Made by a program: the position numbers and the translations under genes. DNA of 64,000 bases, taken from positions 1 to 64,000 of the forward strand of contig CAVSZK010000021.1 in assembly GCA_963732415.1 (NCBI GenBank). Reading direction: 5' to 3'. Shown here piece after piece: positions 51,889-60,227 of the stretch (position 1 is the first letter of the stretch; every line of letters starts with the position of its first letter). Under the pieces are notes generated by a model. The model saw nothing but the letters and a program-made list of their open reading frames with translations, did not search any database and was not told the origin of the DNA. The DNA is from RPQJ01 sp963732415 (GTDB lineage: Bacteria > Pseudomonadota > Gammaproteobacteria > Steroidobacterales > Steroidobacteraceae).

Positions 51889-53645
51889 TCTTTGCTCCAC
51901 TCGACGAGCCGGAGATGAATTTCGCCGGGATTCAATTGCAGCGCGCCCGCTCGATGCAGCGACGTAACCTCGCCTGGCAGATCGTACTCCGCGCGCAGGT
52001 GCTTCATGAACTGGCCGGTGTGGTTCTGCTCGATCACCAGCACGCGACGCACGCCGTCGAGCGCGGCAGCCATGCGCGCGGGCTGCGCAGGGGACAACAA
52101 GCGCATCGACACCAGGCGGGCCCGGACGCCATCGAATCGTGCCCTCGCGAGGGCTTCGCGCAGCACTCCGGTGCAGGACCCGAACGTGATCACCGCCAGG
52201 TCGCCATCGCCTTCCATGTCGGCCCAGCCGGCGCCGTAGTCGAAAAGTTCCAGCTTGCGCAGACGCTTGTCGAGCTGCGCAAGGTGGTCGGAACCCTGGG
52301 ACGACGGCGTCCCCCGTTCCGCGTGCTCCAGCCCGTCGGCCGTGTAGGCAATGCCTGCCGTGCCCGGGATCGCCATCGGCGACACGCCATCGGGCGTCAG
52401 CGCGTAGCGCCGGTAGCCGGGCTGGTTCGCTTCGGCGACCCGGCGTGGGCCGGGAGCGCCGTCGGGTGTATCCGCCGGCCGGTCGACGACGGCGCGCGTC
52501 TGCCCCAGGAACTGGTCCGAGAGCACGATTGCCGGTGCCTGCAGCGCTTCTGCCAGGCGCACGGCCCATTCCGTCGTGCGCAGGCAATCCGCGACCGAGT
52601 TCGGTGCGAGGACCAGGTGCGGTGCGTCACCGTGCAGGCCGTAGAGGGCGATGTTCACATCGCCCTGCTCGGACTTGGTGGGAATGCCGGTGGAAGGCCC
52701 GACGCGCATCACGTCCACGACTACGACCGGCGTTTCCGATGCAACCGCGAGGCCTAGCGACTCGACCATCAACGCGAGCCCGGGCCCCGAGGTCGCGGTG
52801 AGCGAGGGTACGCCGCCATACGAACCGCCGATCGCCATGTTGATCGAGGCGAGTTCGTCCTCGGCCTGCACCAGCGTGCCACCGACCTCGGCAAGTGCCG
52901 GGCTCATCCATTCGAGCAATTCGGTCGCCGGGGTGATCGGATAGGCAGCGACGAATCGCACACCGCCCTTGATTGCCCCGTAACCCGCGGCCTCGTTGCC
53001 AGTGATAAGCCAGCGCTTTGTCGTCCTCGCTGGCGCCGGCTCCAGCATGCGGCAGGGTGGGCAGGAGGTTGATGCGTCGCGTCCTGCAGCGACAGCCGCG
53101 AGACTCGGCGCAAGTGCCGCCGGACGCCTGGTCAGTGACTTCTTGACCGCCTGCGCGACCGCATCGTCAGGCAGGCCGACCAGCGCGGCCACATACCCGA
53201 GCAGCAGCATGTTGGGGCGACCCTCCGGAATGGCCTTGGCCATCTTCTTCAGCGACACCTGCGCCAGTGTGGCGCCACTGCGCGTGAAGACCTCGGGTGG
53301 CTCGGCCTGGTCGGGATCGCCGACGATGAGGCTGTCCGGCCCGAGCGGTATCTCCGCACCGAAGCGCTGCACGTTTTCCCAGTCCACGGCTGCGAGCACG
53401 TCGAAACGGTCGGCCATGCATTCGATCGGATCGCACGCAATACGTATCATTGCGGCCGCTTCCCCGCCGCGGATCTGAGGTCCCGACGAACGCGTCATGA
53501 TCGCGTAGTAACCGGCGTGGGCGGCTGCCTCGAGCAACATGTTGCCCGCGGTCATGACACCCGCGCCGCCGCTGCCGACGAGTGCTACCGATACGCTGGG
53601 ATGGCGCGGCATGGTCCCCGCACCCGGACGTTCTGTATCCTGCAT
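51885..53645 (-). CDS. korA: 2-oxoacid:ferredoxin oxidoreductase, fused gamma-alpha subunit
   Basis: The 586-aa protein combines an N-terminal gamma domain (about 1-190: VGSGGAGVMTAGNML, SSGPQIRGGEA) with the alpha PP domain (about 210-586: AYPITPATELLEW, EDELASINMAIGGSYGG, SGPGLALM, TKSEQGD). This fused layout is typical of bacterial KorA. ATG 53645 is chosen; an ATG 33 bases further is possible. The region is divergent from the phenylpyruvate decarboxylase gene, only about 90 bases away, so promoters likely overlap. Confidence 0.93.
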   Translation of the reverse strand: MQDTERPGAGTMPRHPSVSVALVGSGGAGVMTAGNMLLEAAAHAGYYAIMTRSSGPQIRGGEAAAMIRIACDPIECMADRFDVLAAVDWENVQRFGAEIPLGPDSLIVGDPDQAEPPEVFTRSGATLAQVSLKKMAKAIPEGRPNMLLLGYVAALVGLPDDAVAQAVKKSLTRRPAALAPSLAAVAAGRDASTSCPPCRMLEPAPARTTKRWLITGNEAAGYGAIKGGVRFVAAYPITPATELLEWMSPALAEVGGTLVQAEDELASINMAIGGSYGGVPSLTATSGPGLALMVESLGLAVASETPVVVVDVMRVGPSTGIPTKSEQGDVNIALYGLHGDAPHLVLAPNSVADCLRTTEWAVRLAEALQAPAIVLSDQFLGQTRAVVDRPADTPDGAPGPRRVAEANQPGYRRYALTPDGVSPMAIPGTAGIAYTADGLEHAERGTPSSQGSDHLAQLDKRLRKLELFDYGAGWADMEGDGDLAVITFGSCTGVLREALARARFDGVRARLVSMRLLSPAQPARMAAALDGVRRVLVIEQNHTGQFMKHLRAEYDLPGEVTSLHRAGALQLNPGEIHLRLVEWSKE

Positions 53646-53734
53646 TGGGGCGGTATTGTACGGTGTGCGGAGGCTGGCTTCCGCCACGAATCGGTCCCTG
53701 GTCGAAGGCACGGGCGTACGCAGGAGATTTCTCG

Positions 53735-55354
53735 ATGAACCTCGCCGAATCGCTGCTGACGGCCCTGCGTGACCACGGTGCGCGCCAGGTGTTCGGCATC
53801 CCCGGGGACTTCGTGCTGCAGTTCTTCAAGGTCGTTGAAGAGTCCGGCATCCTTCCGCTGCACACGCTGAGTCATGAGCCCTCGGTGGGCTTCGCGGCGG
53901 ACGCAGCGGCGCGCATCAGCTGCGCCCCGGGCGTGGCGATCGTCACCTACGGCGCCGGCGCGCTCAACATGGTCAACCCGGTGGCCGCGGCCTACGCGGA
54001 AAAGTCACCGCTGGTGGTGATTTCCGGTGCGCCTGGAACCAACGAAGGCCGAGCCGGGCTGCTGCTGCACCACCAGGTGAAGCGCCTGGATTCCCAGTTC
54101 GAGATCTATCGTGAGATTACCTGCGACCAGGCCCTGCTTGATGAACCGGCGCATGCACCCGAGCGGATTGCGCGTGTCTTGCGCAGTTGTATCGAGCAGT
54201 CGCGGCCCGTGTACCTGGAATTGCCGCGCGACCGCGTATTTGAGGAGTGCGCGCCGGTTCACCGGCTCCCGGCAACACGGTTCGACGCCGAGGCGGTGTC
54301 GGCCTGCGCGGACGAGATCATGGAGCGCATCGGCGCCGCTTCGCGTCCTTTGATGATGGTAGGCGTCGAAGTCCGCCGGTTCGGTATCGAGTCACGTGTG
54401 GCGGAACTTGCACGGCGCCTGCACGTCCCGGTCGTGACCTCGTTCATGGGGCGCGGCCTGCTCGCCGGCAGCCAGGTCCCGGTGCTTGGAACATACCTCG
54501 GGCTCACCGCGCATCCAGATGTCGGCCGGCCGGTGGAGGAGTCGGACTGCCTGCTGCTCTTCGGTGTAACGATGTCGGACACGAATTTCGGCGTGTCGGA
54601 AGGGCGCGTCAACTACCGCAACAGCATCCTGGCGGTGGACCGCTCCGTGACGATGGGATTCCACCGCTACGGCAACATCCCGCTCGACGCGCTGGTGGAC
54701 GAACTCGTACACCGGGTCTCTGACAAGCCATCCCGTCCCGAGGGGCGGGCCACGGAATATCCACGCGGCCTCCCGGAGGACGATGAACCGATTGCACCCG
54801 TGGACATTGCAAGGGCTGTGAACGACTTGTTCGCTCGCGTCGGTCGCATGCCGGTGGCGAGCGACTGCGGAGACTGCCTGTTCACGTCGTTCGAGATCGA
54901 GAACACAGAGATCGTGGCGCCCGGTTACTACGCGACCATGGGATTCGGCGTACCTGCGGCACTCGGGCTGCAGGCGGCGACGGGGCAGCGCCCGGTGGTG
55001 CTGGTCGGCGACGGCGCGTTCCAGATGACGGGCTGGGAGCTCGGAAATTGCAGCCGCTACGGCTGGGACCCGATCGTGATCGTGATGAACAACTTGAGCT
55101 GGGAGATGCTGCGCGTGTTCCAGCCGGAGTCGAAGTTCAACACGCTCGGCGACTGGCATTTTGCCGACGTTGCCGCCCCGCTGGGAGGTGACGGGGTCCG
55201 TGTGACGACGCGCCGCGAACTCGCCGCCGCGCTTCGGCGAGCCGTGGGTACGCGCGGGCGTTTTCAACTCATCGAAGCGATGATCCCAACGGGCTCTGTC
55301 TCGCCGACGCTCGGCGGTTTCGTGGGCGCCCTGAAGCGCCGGCAAAGGCAATAG
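53735..55354 (+). CDS. ipdC: Phenylpyruvate/indolepyruvate decarboxylase
   Basis: The 539-aa TPP enzyme strongly resembles Azospirillum brasilense PPDC/IpdC: FGIPGDFVLQFFKVVEE, HTLSHEPSVGFAADAA (Glu48), VTYGAGALNMVN, GPYLELPR-like region and the TPP motif GDGAFQMTGWELGN. It converts phenylpyruvate or indole-3-pyruvate to the aldehyde, a step in phenylethanol or indole-3-acetic acid formation. An AGGAGA site precedes the ATG. It is divergent from a ferredoxin-linked 2-oxoacid oxidoreductase, which may act on the same class of 2-oxoacids. Confidence 0.88.
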   Translation: MNLAESLLTALRDHGARQVFGIPGDFVLQFFKVVEESGILPLHTLSHEPSVGFAADAAARISCAPGVAIVTYGAGALNMVNPVAAAYAEKSPLVVISGAPGTNEGRAGLLLHHQVKRLDSQFEIYREITCDQALLDEPAHAPERIARVLRSCIEQSRPVYLELPRDRVFEECAPVHRLPATRFDAEAVSACADEIMERIGAASRPLMMVGVEVRRFGIESRVAELARRLHVPVVTSFMGRGLLAGSQVPVLGTYLGLTAHPDVGRPVEESDCLLLFGVTMSDTNFGVSEGRVNYRNSILAVDRSVTMGFHRYGNIPLDALVDELVHRVSDKPSRPEGRATEYPRGLPEDDEPIAPVDIARAVNDLFARVGRMPVASDCGDCLFTSFEIENTEIVAPGYYATMGFGVPAALGLQAATGQRPVVLVGDGAFQMTGWELGNCSRYGWDPIVIVMNNLSWEMLRVFQPESKFNTLGDWHFADVAAPLGGDGVRVTTRRELAAALRRAVGTRGRFQLIEAMIPTGSVSPTLGGFVGALKRRQRQ

Positions 55355-55355
55355 A

Positions 55356-55949
55356 GTGGACAAGCCGACTCCCGGGCCCCGGCCGCTGGCTCACTGGCGA
55401 CGTGCGTTGCTGTGGCTGGTGCGGCTATGCGGCTGGAAGACATCGTTCGTATGGCCGCCCGAGCCGAAAGGCATAATCCTCGTGTATCCGCACACCTCTA
55501 ACTGGGACTTCCCGCTGGGCCTCGCGTTCCGCATCGGCCACGACCTGCCGGCAAACTGGATCGGTAAGGCCGAGATGTTTCCAAGTCTTTTTCGTGGATT
55601 CCTCAAACGTGTCGGCGGCATTCCAGTGGTCCGCAGTCGTGCGACCGGCTTTGTCGATGCGCTGGTGCGGGAATATGCACTCCGCGACTGGATGTGGGTC
55701 GCCATTACGCCCGAAGGAACTCGCTCTCACACGGACCACTTCAAGTCCGGTTTCTACCAGCTTGCGCTTGCGGCGAATGTCCCGGTTGCGCTTGCGTACA
55801 TCGACTACGCCACGCGCACGGTTGGAATGGACACGTACGTGCGCTTTACCGGTGATGAGGAGCGCGACCTCGACGTGATACGCCGGTTCTACTCGACAAA
55901 GCGCGGATGCAGGCCGGAACTCGCCGGCGAGATTCGTTTCCGGCGCTGA
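55356..55949 (+). CDS. PlsC-family acyltransferase
   Basis: The 197-aa protein has the glycerophosphate-acyltransferase HTSNWDFPL (HX4D) motif and TPEGTR, the standard PlsC block order, and a hydrophobic N-terminus. Its GTG starts one base after the decarboxylase stop, so they are co-transcribed. The length is slightly short for plsC, and an exact acyl acceptor is unknown; lysophospholipid or lipid-A-type acyl transfer are possible. Confidence 0.82.
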   Translation: MDKPTPGPRPLAHWRRALLWLVRLCGWKTSFVWPPEPKGIILVYPHTSNWDFPLGLAFRIGHDLPANWIGKAEMFPSLFRGFLKRVGGIPVVRSRATGFVDALVREYALRDWMWVAITPEGTRSHTDHFKSGFYQLALAANVPVALAYIDYATRTVGMDTYVRFTGDEERDLDVIRRFYSTKRGCRPELAGEIRFRR

Positions 55950-56040
55950 TGCCCTGCGTCCTGCCTTGGCCGCGTTGACCTCGATCCGCGGCGCCCGGCA
56001 TGAGAACATCACAAGTCGTTCGATTGGAGGATCGGCAGGA

Positions 56041-56559
56041 ATGAACATTCGGTCGCTGGCATGGGTCGCCTTACTGGCGCTCGCGGGTTGTGGACAGGCT
56101 CCGGACGGCGTAGAGCCGGTCACGGGGTTCGACGCGGCCCGATATCTCGGCACCTGGTATGAAGTTGCCCGGCTCGATCACAGCTTCGAGCGCGGGCTGA
56201 GCCGCGTCACTGCGACCTATACGGCACGCGACGATGGCGGCATCGACGTATTGAACCGCGGCTACGACGCAGGGAAGGGCGAGTGGAGCGAAGCGAGTGG
56301 TCGCGCGCGGTTCGTGGGCCCGCGGGACGTCGGCGCGCTGGAAGTGTCGTTTTTCGGTCCCTTCTACGGCGGCTATAACGTGATAGACCTGGATCCGGCG
56401 TACTCCATATCGCTGGTAGCAGGCCCGAACCGTTCCTACCTGTGGATCCTGTCGCGGCAGCCGGACCCGGCAAGGGAGGACGTAGAGCGAGTGGTCGCGC
56501 GTGCGCGGGCCCTCGGTTTCGACACCGACGCTCTCATCTACGTGGATCACGGAGAGTGA
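56041..56559 (+). CDS. blc: Lipocalin-family lipoprotein (Blc-like)
   Basis: The 172-aa precursor starts at ATG 56041 behind GGAGGATCGGCAGGA. A signal peptide with lipobox LALAGC precedes the lipocalin fold marked by YLGTWYEVARLDHSFERGL, the bacterial lipocalin motif, and VSFFGPFYGGYNVIDLD. Blc proteins bind fatty acids or phospholipids in the outer membrane. The stop is one base before the rhomboid gene's start codon ATG, with a ribosome site within the end of this gene. Confidence 0.92.
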   Translation: MNIRSLAWVALLALAGCGQAPDGVEPVTGFDAARYLGTWYEVARLDHSFERGLSRVTATYTARDDGGIDVLNRGYDAGKGEWSEASGRARFVGPRDVGALEVSFFGPFYGGYNVIDLDPAYSISLVAGPNRSYLWILSRQPDPAREDVERVVARARALGFDTDALIYVDHGE

Positions 56560-56560
56560 C

Positions 56561-57154
56561 ATGAGTGTTGCGCTCCTGATCCTGGTAATTACGGTGGTCG
56601 TGAGCCTTGCTGGCCTCTATGCATCGCCCCGGATCATCGAACGAAGTCTCTTCAGGCCATACTGGTTTCTCCGTCGCCGGCAATACGAGACCATCGTAAC
56701 CAGCGGTTTCGTTCACGCGGACCTTCCGCACCTGCTGTTCAACGCATTCACGTTTTTCTTCTTCGCCTTCCAGGTCGAGCGCCAGATCGGCTCGGCGCGC
56801 TTCGCAGCGCTTTACCTGTTCGGCCTGGTGGTAAGCGACATTGGGACGTATTTCAATCACCGCAACGACCAGAACTACGCCTCTCTCGGCGCATCGGGTG
56901 CGATCTCCGCCGTACTGTTTGCTTCGATCGTGTACTTCCCGTGGCAGAAGCTGATCATCTTTCCCATTCCCATCCCGATCCCGGCACCGCTGTTCGCGAT
57001 CGGGTATGTCGCATACTCGTGGTACGCCGGTCGCCAGGCCCGCGGTCGCATCAACCACGATGCGCATCTCGGCGGCGCGCTCGCCGGTCTCGCGTTCGTG
57101 CTGGTCACCGATCCGGGCGCCTATTCGAGCCTGCTCGGCTCGATCTCGGGCTGA
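56561..57154 (+). CDS. Rhomboid-family intramembrane serine protease
   Basis: The 197-aa protein has six hydrophobic helices with the catalytic Ser112 in YASLGASGAISAVLF (GASGA) and His169 in INHDAHLGGALAG. The helix containing FPIPIPIPAPLF is unusually proline/isoleucine-repeated, a PIPIPIPAP stretch shared by one rhomboid subgroup. It would cleave membrane proteins within the inner membrane. The gene is one base after the lipocalin stop and likely in its operon. Confidence 0.9.
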   Translation: MSVALLILVITVVVSLAGLYASPRIIERSLFRPYWFLRRRQYETIVTSGFVHADLPHLLFNAFTFFFFAFQVERQIGSARFAALYLFGLVVSDIGTYFNHRNDQNYASLGASGAISAVLFASIVYFPWQKLIIFPIPIPIPAPLFAIGYVAYSWYAGRQARGRINHDAHLGGALAGLAFVLVTDPGAYSSLLGSISG

Positions 57155-57208
57155 GGACAGGCGGCGCGGGCTTGCCGGCCCGCGCACCCGTAGGCAGACT
57201 TCGCGCCC

Positions 57209-57424
57209 ATGACCCTGAAGGACCGGGTGGACGCGATTTTTCCGGACTGGCAGCACTGGTATCCCAGCCTGTTCGATGCTGCCGTTGATCTGGGCGTGAT
57301 CCGCGCCCGGGTGTGTGACCCGTCCTCGTTGCTGTTGTCGAACCGACATGCGTCGGTGCGCGCGGCGGCCGAGTTCGCCCATCGTCGCAAGTGGAGCGCC
57401 GAGGAAAACGAGCCCGAGGAATAG
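57209..57424 (+). CDS. Small hypothetical protein (71 aa)
   Basis: The 71-aa frame runs ATG 57209 to TAG. Its product is helical: TLKDRVDAIFPDWQHWYPSLF, a basic middle (HRRKW) and an acidic tail (EENEPEE). There is no signal or membrane segment and no recognised family. It follows the rhomboid gene by 54 bases and stands before the convergent efflux operon. A weak CCCAC-TCCCT-GTGGG hairpin with a TTT follows at 57465-57482. Reality as a gene is uncertain. Confidence 0.4.
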   Translation: MTLKDRVDAIFPDWQHWYPSLFDAAVDLGVIRARVCDPSSLLLSNRHASVRAAAEFAHRRKWSAEENEPEE

Positions 57425-57492
57425 GCGGCCACACACGCTTGCGAGTGATCTCCGCGATTTGTTGCCCACTCCCTGTGGGTTTCAGCGCCGGC

Positions 57493-59052
57493 TCAGTCCG
57501 CTGCCGCCGCCATGCCACTCGCGACCTTGGGTTTGCGCGTGAACCACACGACGCCCGCCAGCATCACGGCGATCCAGGTCGAGACGTAGAAATAGTCGAT
57601 CGACGAGAGTGTGTAGGCCTGCTGGATCATGGCACGCGTGAGCACGGCTATTGACTGCTGGTCGGTGAACCCCATGTCGTGCAGTCCGGTGAGCGCCTGC
57701 TGCAGCTTCGGGTCGAAGATGCTGGAAGCTTCCGCAAGCCGGCTCTGGTGCAGGCTCGCGCGGTTGTCCCACACCGTGGTCGAAATCGAGGTGGCGAATG
57801 CCGCGGCGACGATCCGCAGGAAATTCGAGATGCTGGTCGCTGCCGGCATGCGCTGCGGCGGAATTCCGTCGAGAGTGATGCTGATGACGGATACGAAGAA
57901 GAACGCAACGCCTGCGCCCTGCAGCAGCATGGGCACGATGAAGTCCCCGAGCGTCGCCTGGGAGTTCAGCAGCGCGCGCGCGTACAGGCCTGCCGCCAGG
58001 ATCACGAACGACATCGAGGCGCCGATTCGCGCGTCTGCACGCGTGACCATGCGGCCGGCCAGCGGCGAGAAAAGCAGCGCTACCAGGCCCGCCGGTGCCT
58101 GAACGATTCCCGCCCAGGTTGCCGTGTAGCCGAGCTGGGTCTGCAGCCAGAGCGGCAGGATCACCACGTTGCCGAAGAAGACGGCGTACCCGATGCTGGT
58201 AATCAGCGTGCCGACCGTGAAGTTTCGCCCGAGGAACAGGCTCAAGTCGATGATCGGGTGCCGCTCGGTGAGTTGCCAGATAATGAACGCGACGAACCCG
58301 ACGACCGTCGCCACCGCCAGCATCACGATCGTGGGGGAGGCGAACCAGCCGGCGTCGCGGCCGGTGTCCAGCATGACCTGCAGCGCGCCGACCCAGACCA
58401 CCAGCAGCACCAGCCCGGTCCAGTCCACCGGCAGCTTCTCGGTCGGCGTCTCCTTGTTGTGCAGCGCCCGCCAGCACAGGAATCCGCTCAGCGCGCCGAT
58501 CGGCAGGTTGATCAGGAAGATCCATTCCCAGGAGAAGTTGTCGGAGATGTAGCCTCCAAGCAGTGGACCGGCGACCGGTGCGACCAGTGTGGTCATCGAC
58601 CAGATCGCAAGCGCCGTGCCACGTCGCGAGGCCGGGTAGATCGACATCAGCAGTGCCTGCGACCCCGGCATCATCGGCCCGGAGACGGCGCCCTGCAGCA
58701 CCCGGAACGCGATCAGCGACTCGAAGCTCCACGCTATGCCGCAGAAGAACGACGCGATCGTGAACAGCGTTACCGAGGCCACGAACGTGCGCACGACACC
58801 GTAGCGCCGCATCAGCCAGCCGGTCAGCGGCACCGAGATTCCATTCGATACCGCGAACGAGGTGATGACCCAGGTGCCCTGGTTCGCGCTGACCCCGAGA
58901 TTGCCGGCAATCGTAGGCAGCGAGACGTTGGCGATCGTCATGTCCAGCACCTGCATGAAGGTGCCGAGTGCGAGTGCGAACGCGGTGAGGCCCCGCGTCC
59001 CGGCCGGCAGCGGGATCAGCGGCCGGTCGTGGTCTTCACGCGGCCTGCTCAT
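57493..59052 (-). CDS. emrB: DHA2-family drug efflux transporter (EmrB/QacA type)
   Basis: The 519-aa protein has 14 predicted membrane helices, the DHA2 fingerprints FMQVLDMTIANVSLPTIAGNLGV and WVITSFAVSNGISVPLTGWL, and PGSQALLMSIYP. It exports drugs by proton antiport, with EmrA and an outer-membrane channel as partners. Its ATG overlaps the emrA stop (ATGA). It is the last gene of the marR-nodT-emrA-emrB operon. Confidence 0.93.
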   Translation of the reverse strand: MSRPREDHDRPLIPLPAGTRGLTAFALALGTFMQVLDMTIANVSLPTIAGNLGVSANQGTWVITSFAVSNGISVPLTGWLMRRYGVVRTFVASVTLFTIASFFCGIAWSFESLIAFRVLQGAVSGPMMPGSQALLMSIYPASRRGTALAIWSMTTLVAPVAGPLLGGYISDNFSWEWIFLINLPIGALSGFLCWRALHNKETPTEKLPVDWTGLVLLVVWVGALQVMLDTGRDAGWFASPTIVMLAVATVVGFVAFIIWQLTERHPIIDLSLFLGRNFTVGTLITSIGYAVFFGNVVILPLWLQTQLGYTATWAGIVQAPAGLVALLFSPLAGRMVTRADARIGASMSFVILAAGLYARALLNSQATLGDFIVPMLLQGAGVAFFFVSVISITLDGIPPQRMPAATSISNFLRIVAAAFATSISTTVWDNRASLHQSRLAEASSIFDPKLQQALTGLHDMGFTDQQSIAVLTRAMIQQAYTLSSIDYFYVSTWIAVMLAGVVWFTRKPKVASGMAAAAD

Positions 59053-60227
59053 TCCCGCGGGAGCGATTGCCCGGAGTTGACGGCGATGGTGCGTGTGATC
59101 AGCGCCTCCGTGGCCGGATCATCGGTCGAGCGGGGCTCGACGGACGCAGCCACCTCCGCATTTGGCACCGTAAGCACCGTGCCGGACTGGTCGTGCACGT
59201 CCACCACGGCCGTTACGGACAACCCGACGCGCAGCGGATGGTCGCGCACCTGCGCGGGGTCCAGTGCGATACGCACCGGGACGCGTTGCACGATCTTGAT
59301 CCAGTTGCCGGACGCGTTCTGCGCTGGCAACAGCGCGAACGCGGCGCCGGTGCCCGGCGAAATGCCGCGAATGTGGCCGGAGAATTCGACGCCGCCGCCA
59401 TACAGGTCGGTGTGCAGGCTCACCGGCTGCCCGATCCGCATCTGTTCGAGCTGGCCTTCCTTGAAGTTGGCGTCGACCCACACGTCCTCCAGCGGCACGA
59501 GACCGAGCAGCGGCATTCCGGGCGCCACGCGCTGGCCAACCTGTACGCCTTTCTTTGCGATCACGCCGCCGATCGGCGCCTTAATCACGGTTCGCTGCAG
59601 CGCAAGCGCGGCTTCGCGTATGCGCGCGGCCGCGCGAAGCACCTGCGGATGGTTCTCGGGCGTCGCGCCAATCGTCTGCGCCAGGCCGACGTTCAATTCC
59701 TCGCGTGCCGCGCGTACGCCAGCCTCGTACCCGGCGACGGAATCGCGTGCGTGCGCGACGTCTTCCGCGGAGATGGCGCCACCATTGCCAAGTGAGCTGC
59801 GGCGGGCGAGGTCTTGGCGTGCGCGCTGCAATTCGACCTCTCGCAGCGCAAGCTGTGCGCGCAACCGGTCGACCTGCCGGAATGCTCCGTGCACCTGGCG
59901 TACGGTATTGCCGAGGTCGGCGACGGCCGACTGCATCGCGATGCGCGCGTCTGCCGGGTCGAGCTCGAGCAGTGTCTGCCCGGCCGTGACCGTGTCGGTC
60001 TCGAGCGCGTGCACCGAAAGAATCGTTCCGGCCACGTCGGCCGTCACCTGCACGACGGTGCCACCGACGTAGGCATCGTTGGTGGACACCCGCCATCGGG
60101 CGTACCCGTACCAGTAGGCGGCCCAGGCCGCGGCGCCAAGCAGCATGCATGCCGCAAGGATCAGCAGTCCTCGTCGGCGCTTGGAACTTGCGGGCGCGTC
60201 GGCCGGTTGCGGATCTGGGGTGCTCAC
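59049..60227 (-). CDS. emrA: HlyD/EmrA-family efflux membrane-fusion protein
   Basis: The 392-aa protein has an N-terminal membrane anchor (LLILAACMLLGAAAWAAYWY), a STNDAYVGG barrel-sandwich start, a coiled-coil with AREELNVGLAQTI, lipoyl-like halves, and the PIGGVIAKKGVQVG and VPVRIAL motifs of EmrA proteins. It links the inner-membrane pump to the outer-membrane channel. Its GTG overlaps the previous stop (GTGA), and its own stop overlaps emrB. Confidence 0.93.
   Translation of the reverse strand: MSTPDPQPADAPASSKRRRGLLILAACMLLGAAAWAAYWYGYARWRVSTNDAYVGGTVVQVTADVAGTILSVHALETDTVTAGQTLLELDPADARIAMQSAVADLGNTVRQVHGAFRQVDRLRAQLALREVELQRARQDLARRSSLGNGGAISAEDVAHARDSVAGYEAGVRAAREELNVGLAQTIGATPENHPQVLRAAARIREAALALQRTVIKAPIGGVIAKKGVQVGQRVAPGMPLLGLVPLEDVWVDANFKEGQLEQMRIGQPVSLHTDLYGGGVEFSGHIRGISPGTGAAFALLPAQNASGNWIKIVQRVPVRIALDPAQVRDHPLRVGLSVTAVVDVHDQSGTVLTVPNAEVAASVEPRSTDDPATEALITRTIAVNSGQSLPRE

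Noticed and set aside
57679..60072. A 797-codon open frame on the plus strand across emrA and emrB
   Set aside because: It is antisense to two clearly recognised genes and its product is low in hydrophobic order and rich in Arg/Ala/Gly, as expected of a GC shadow frame.
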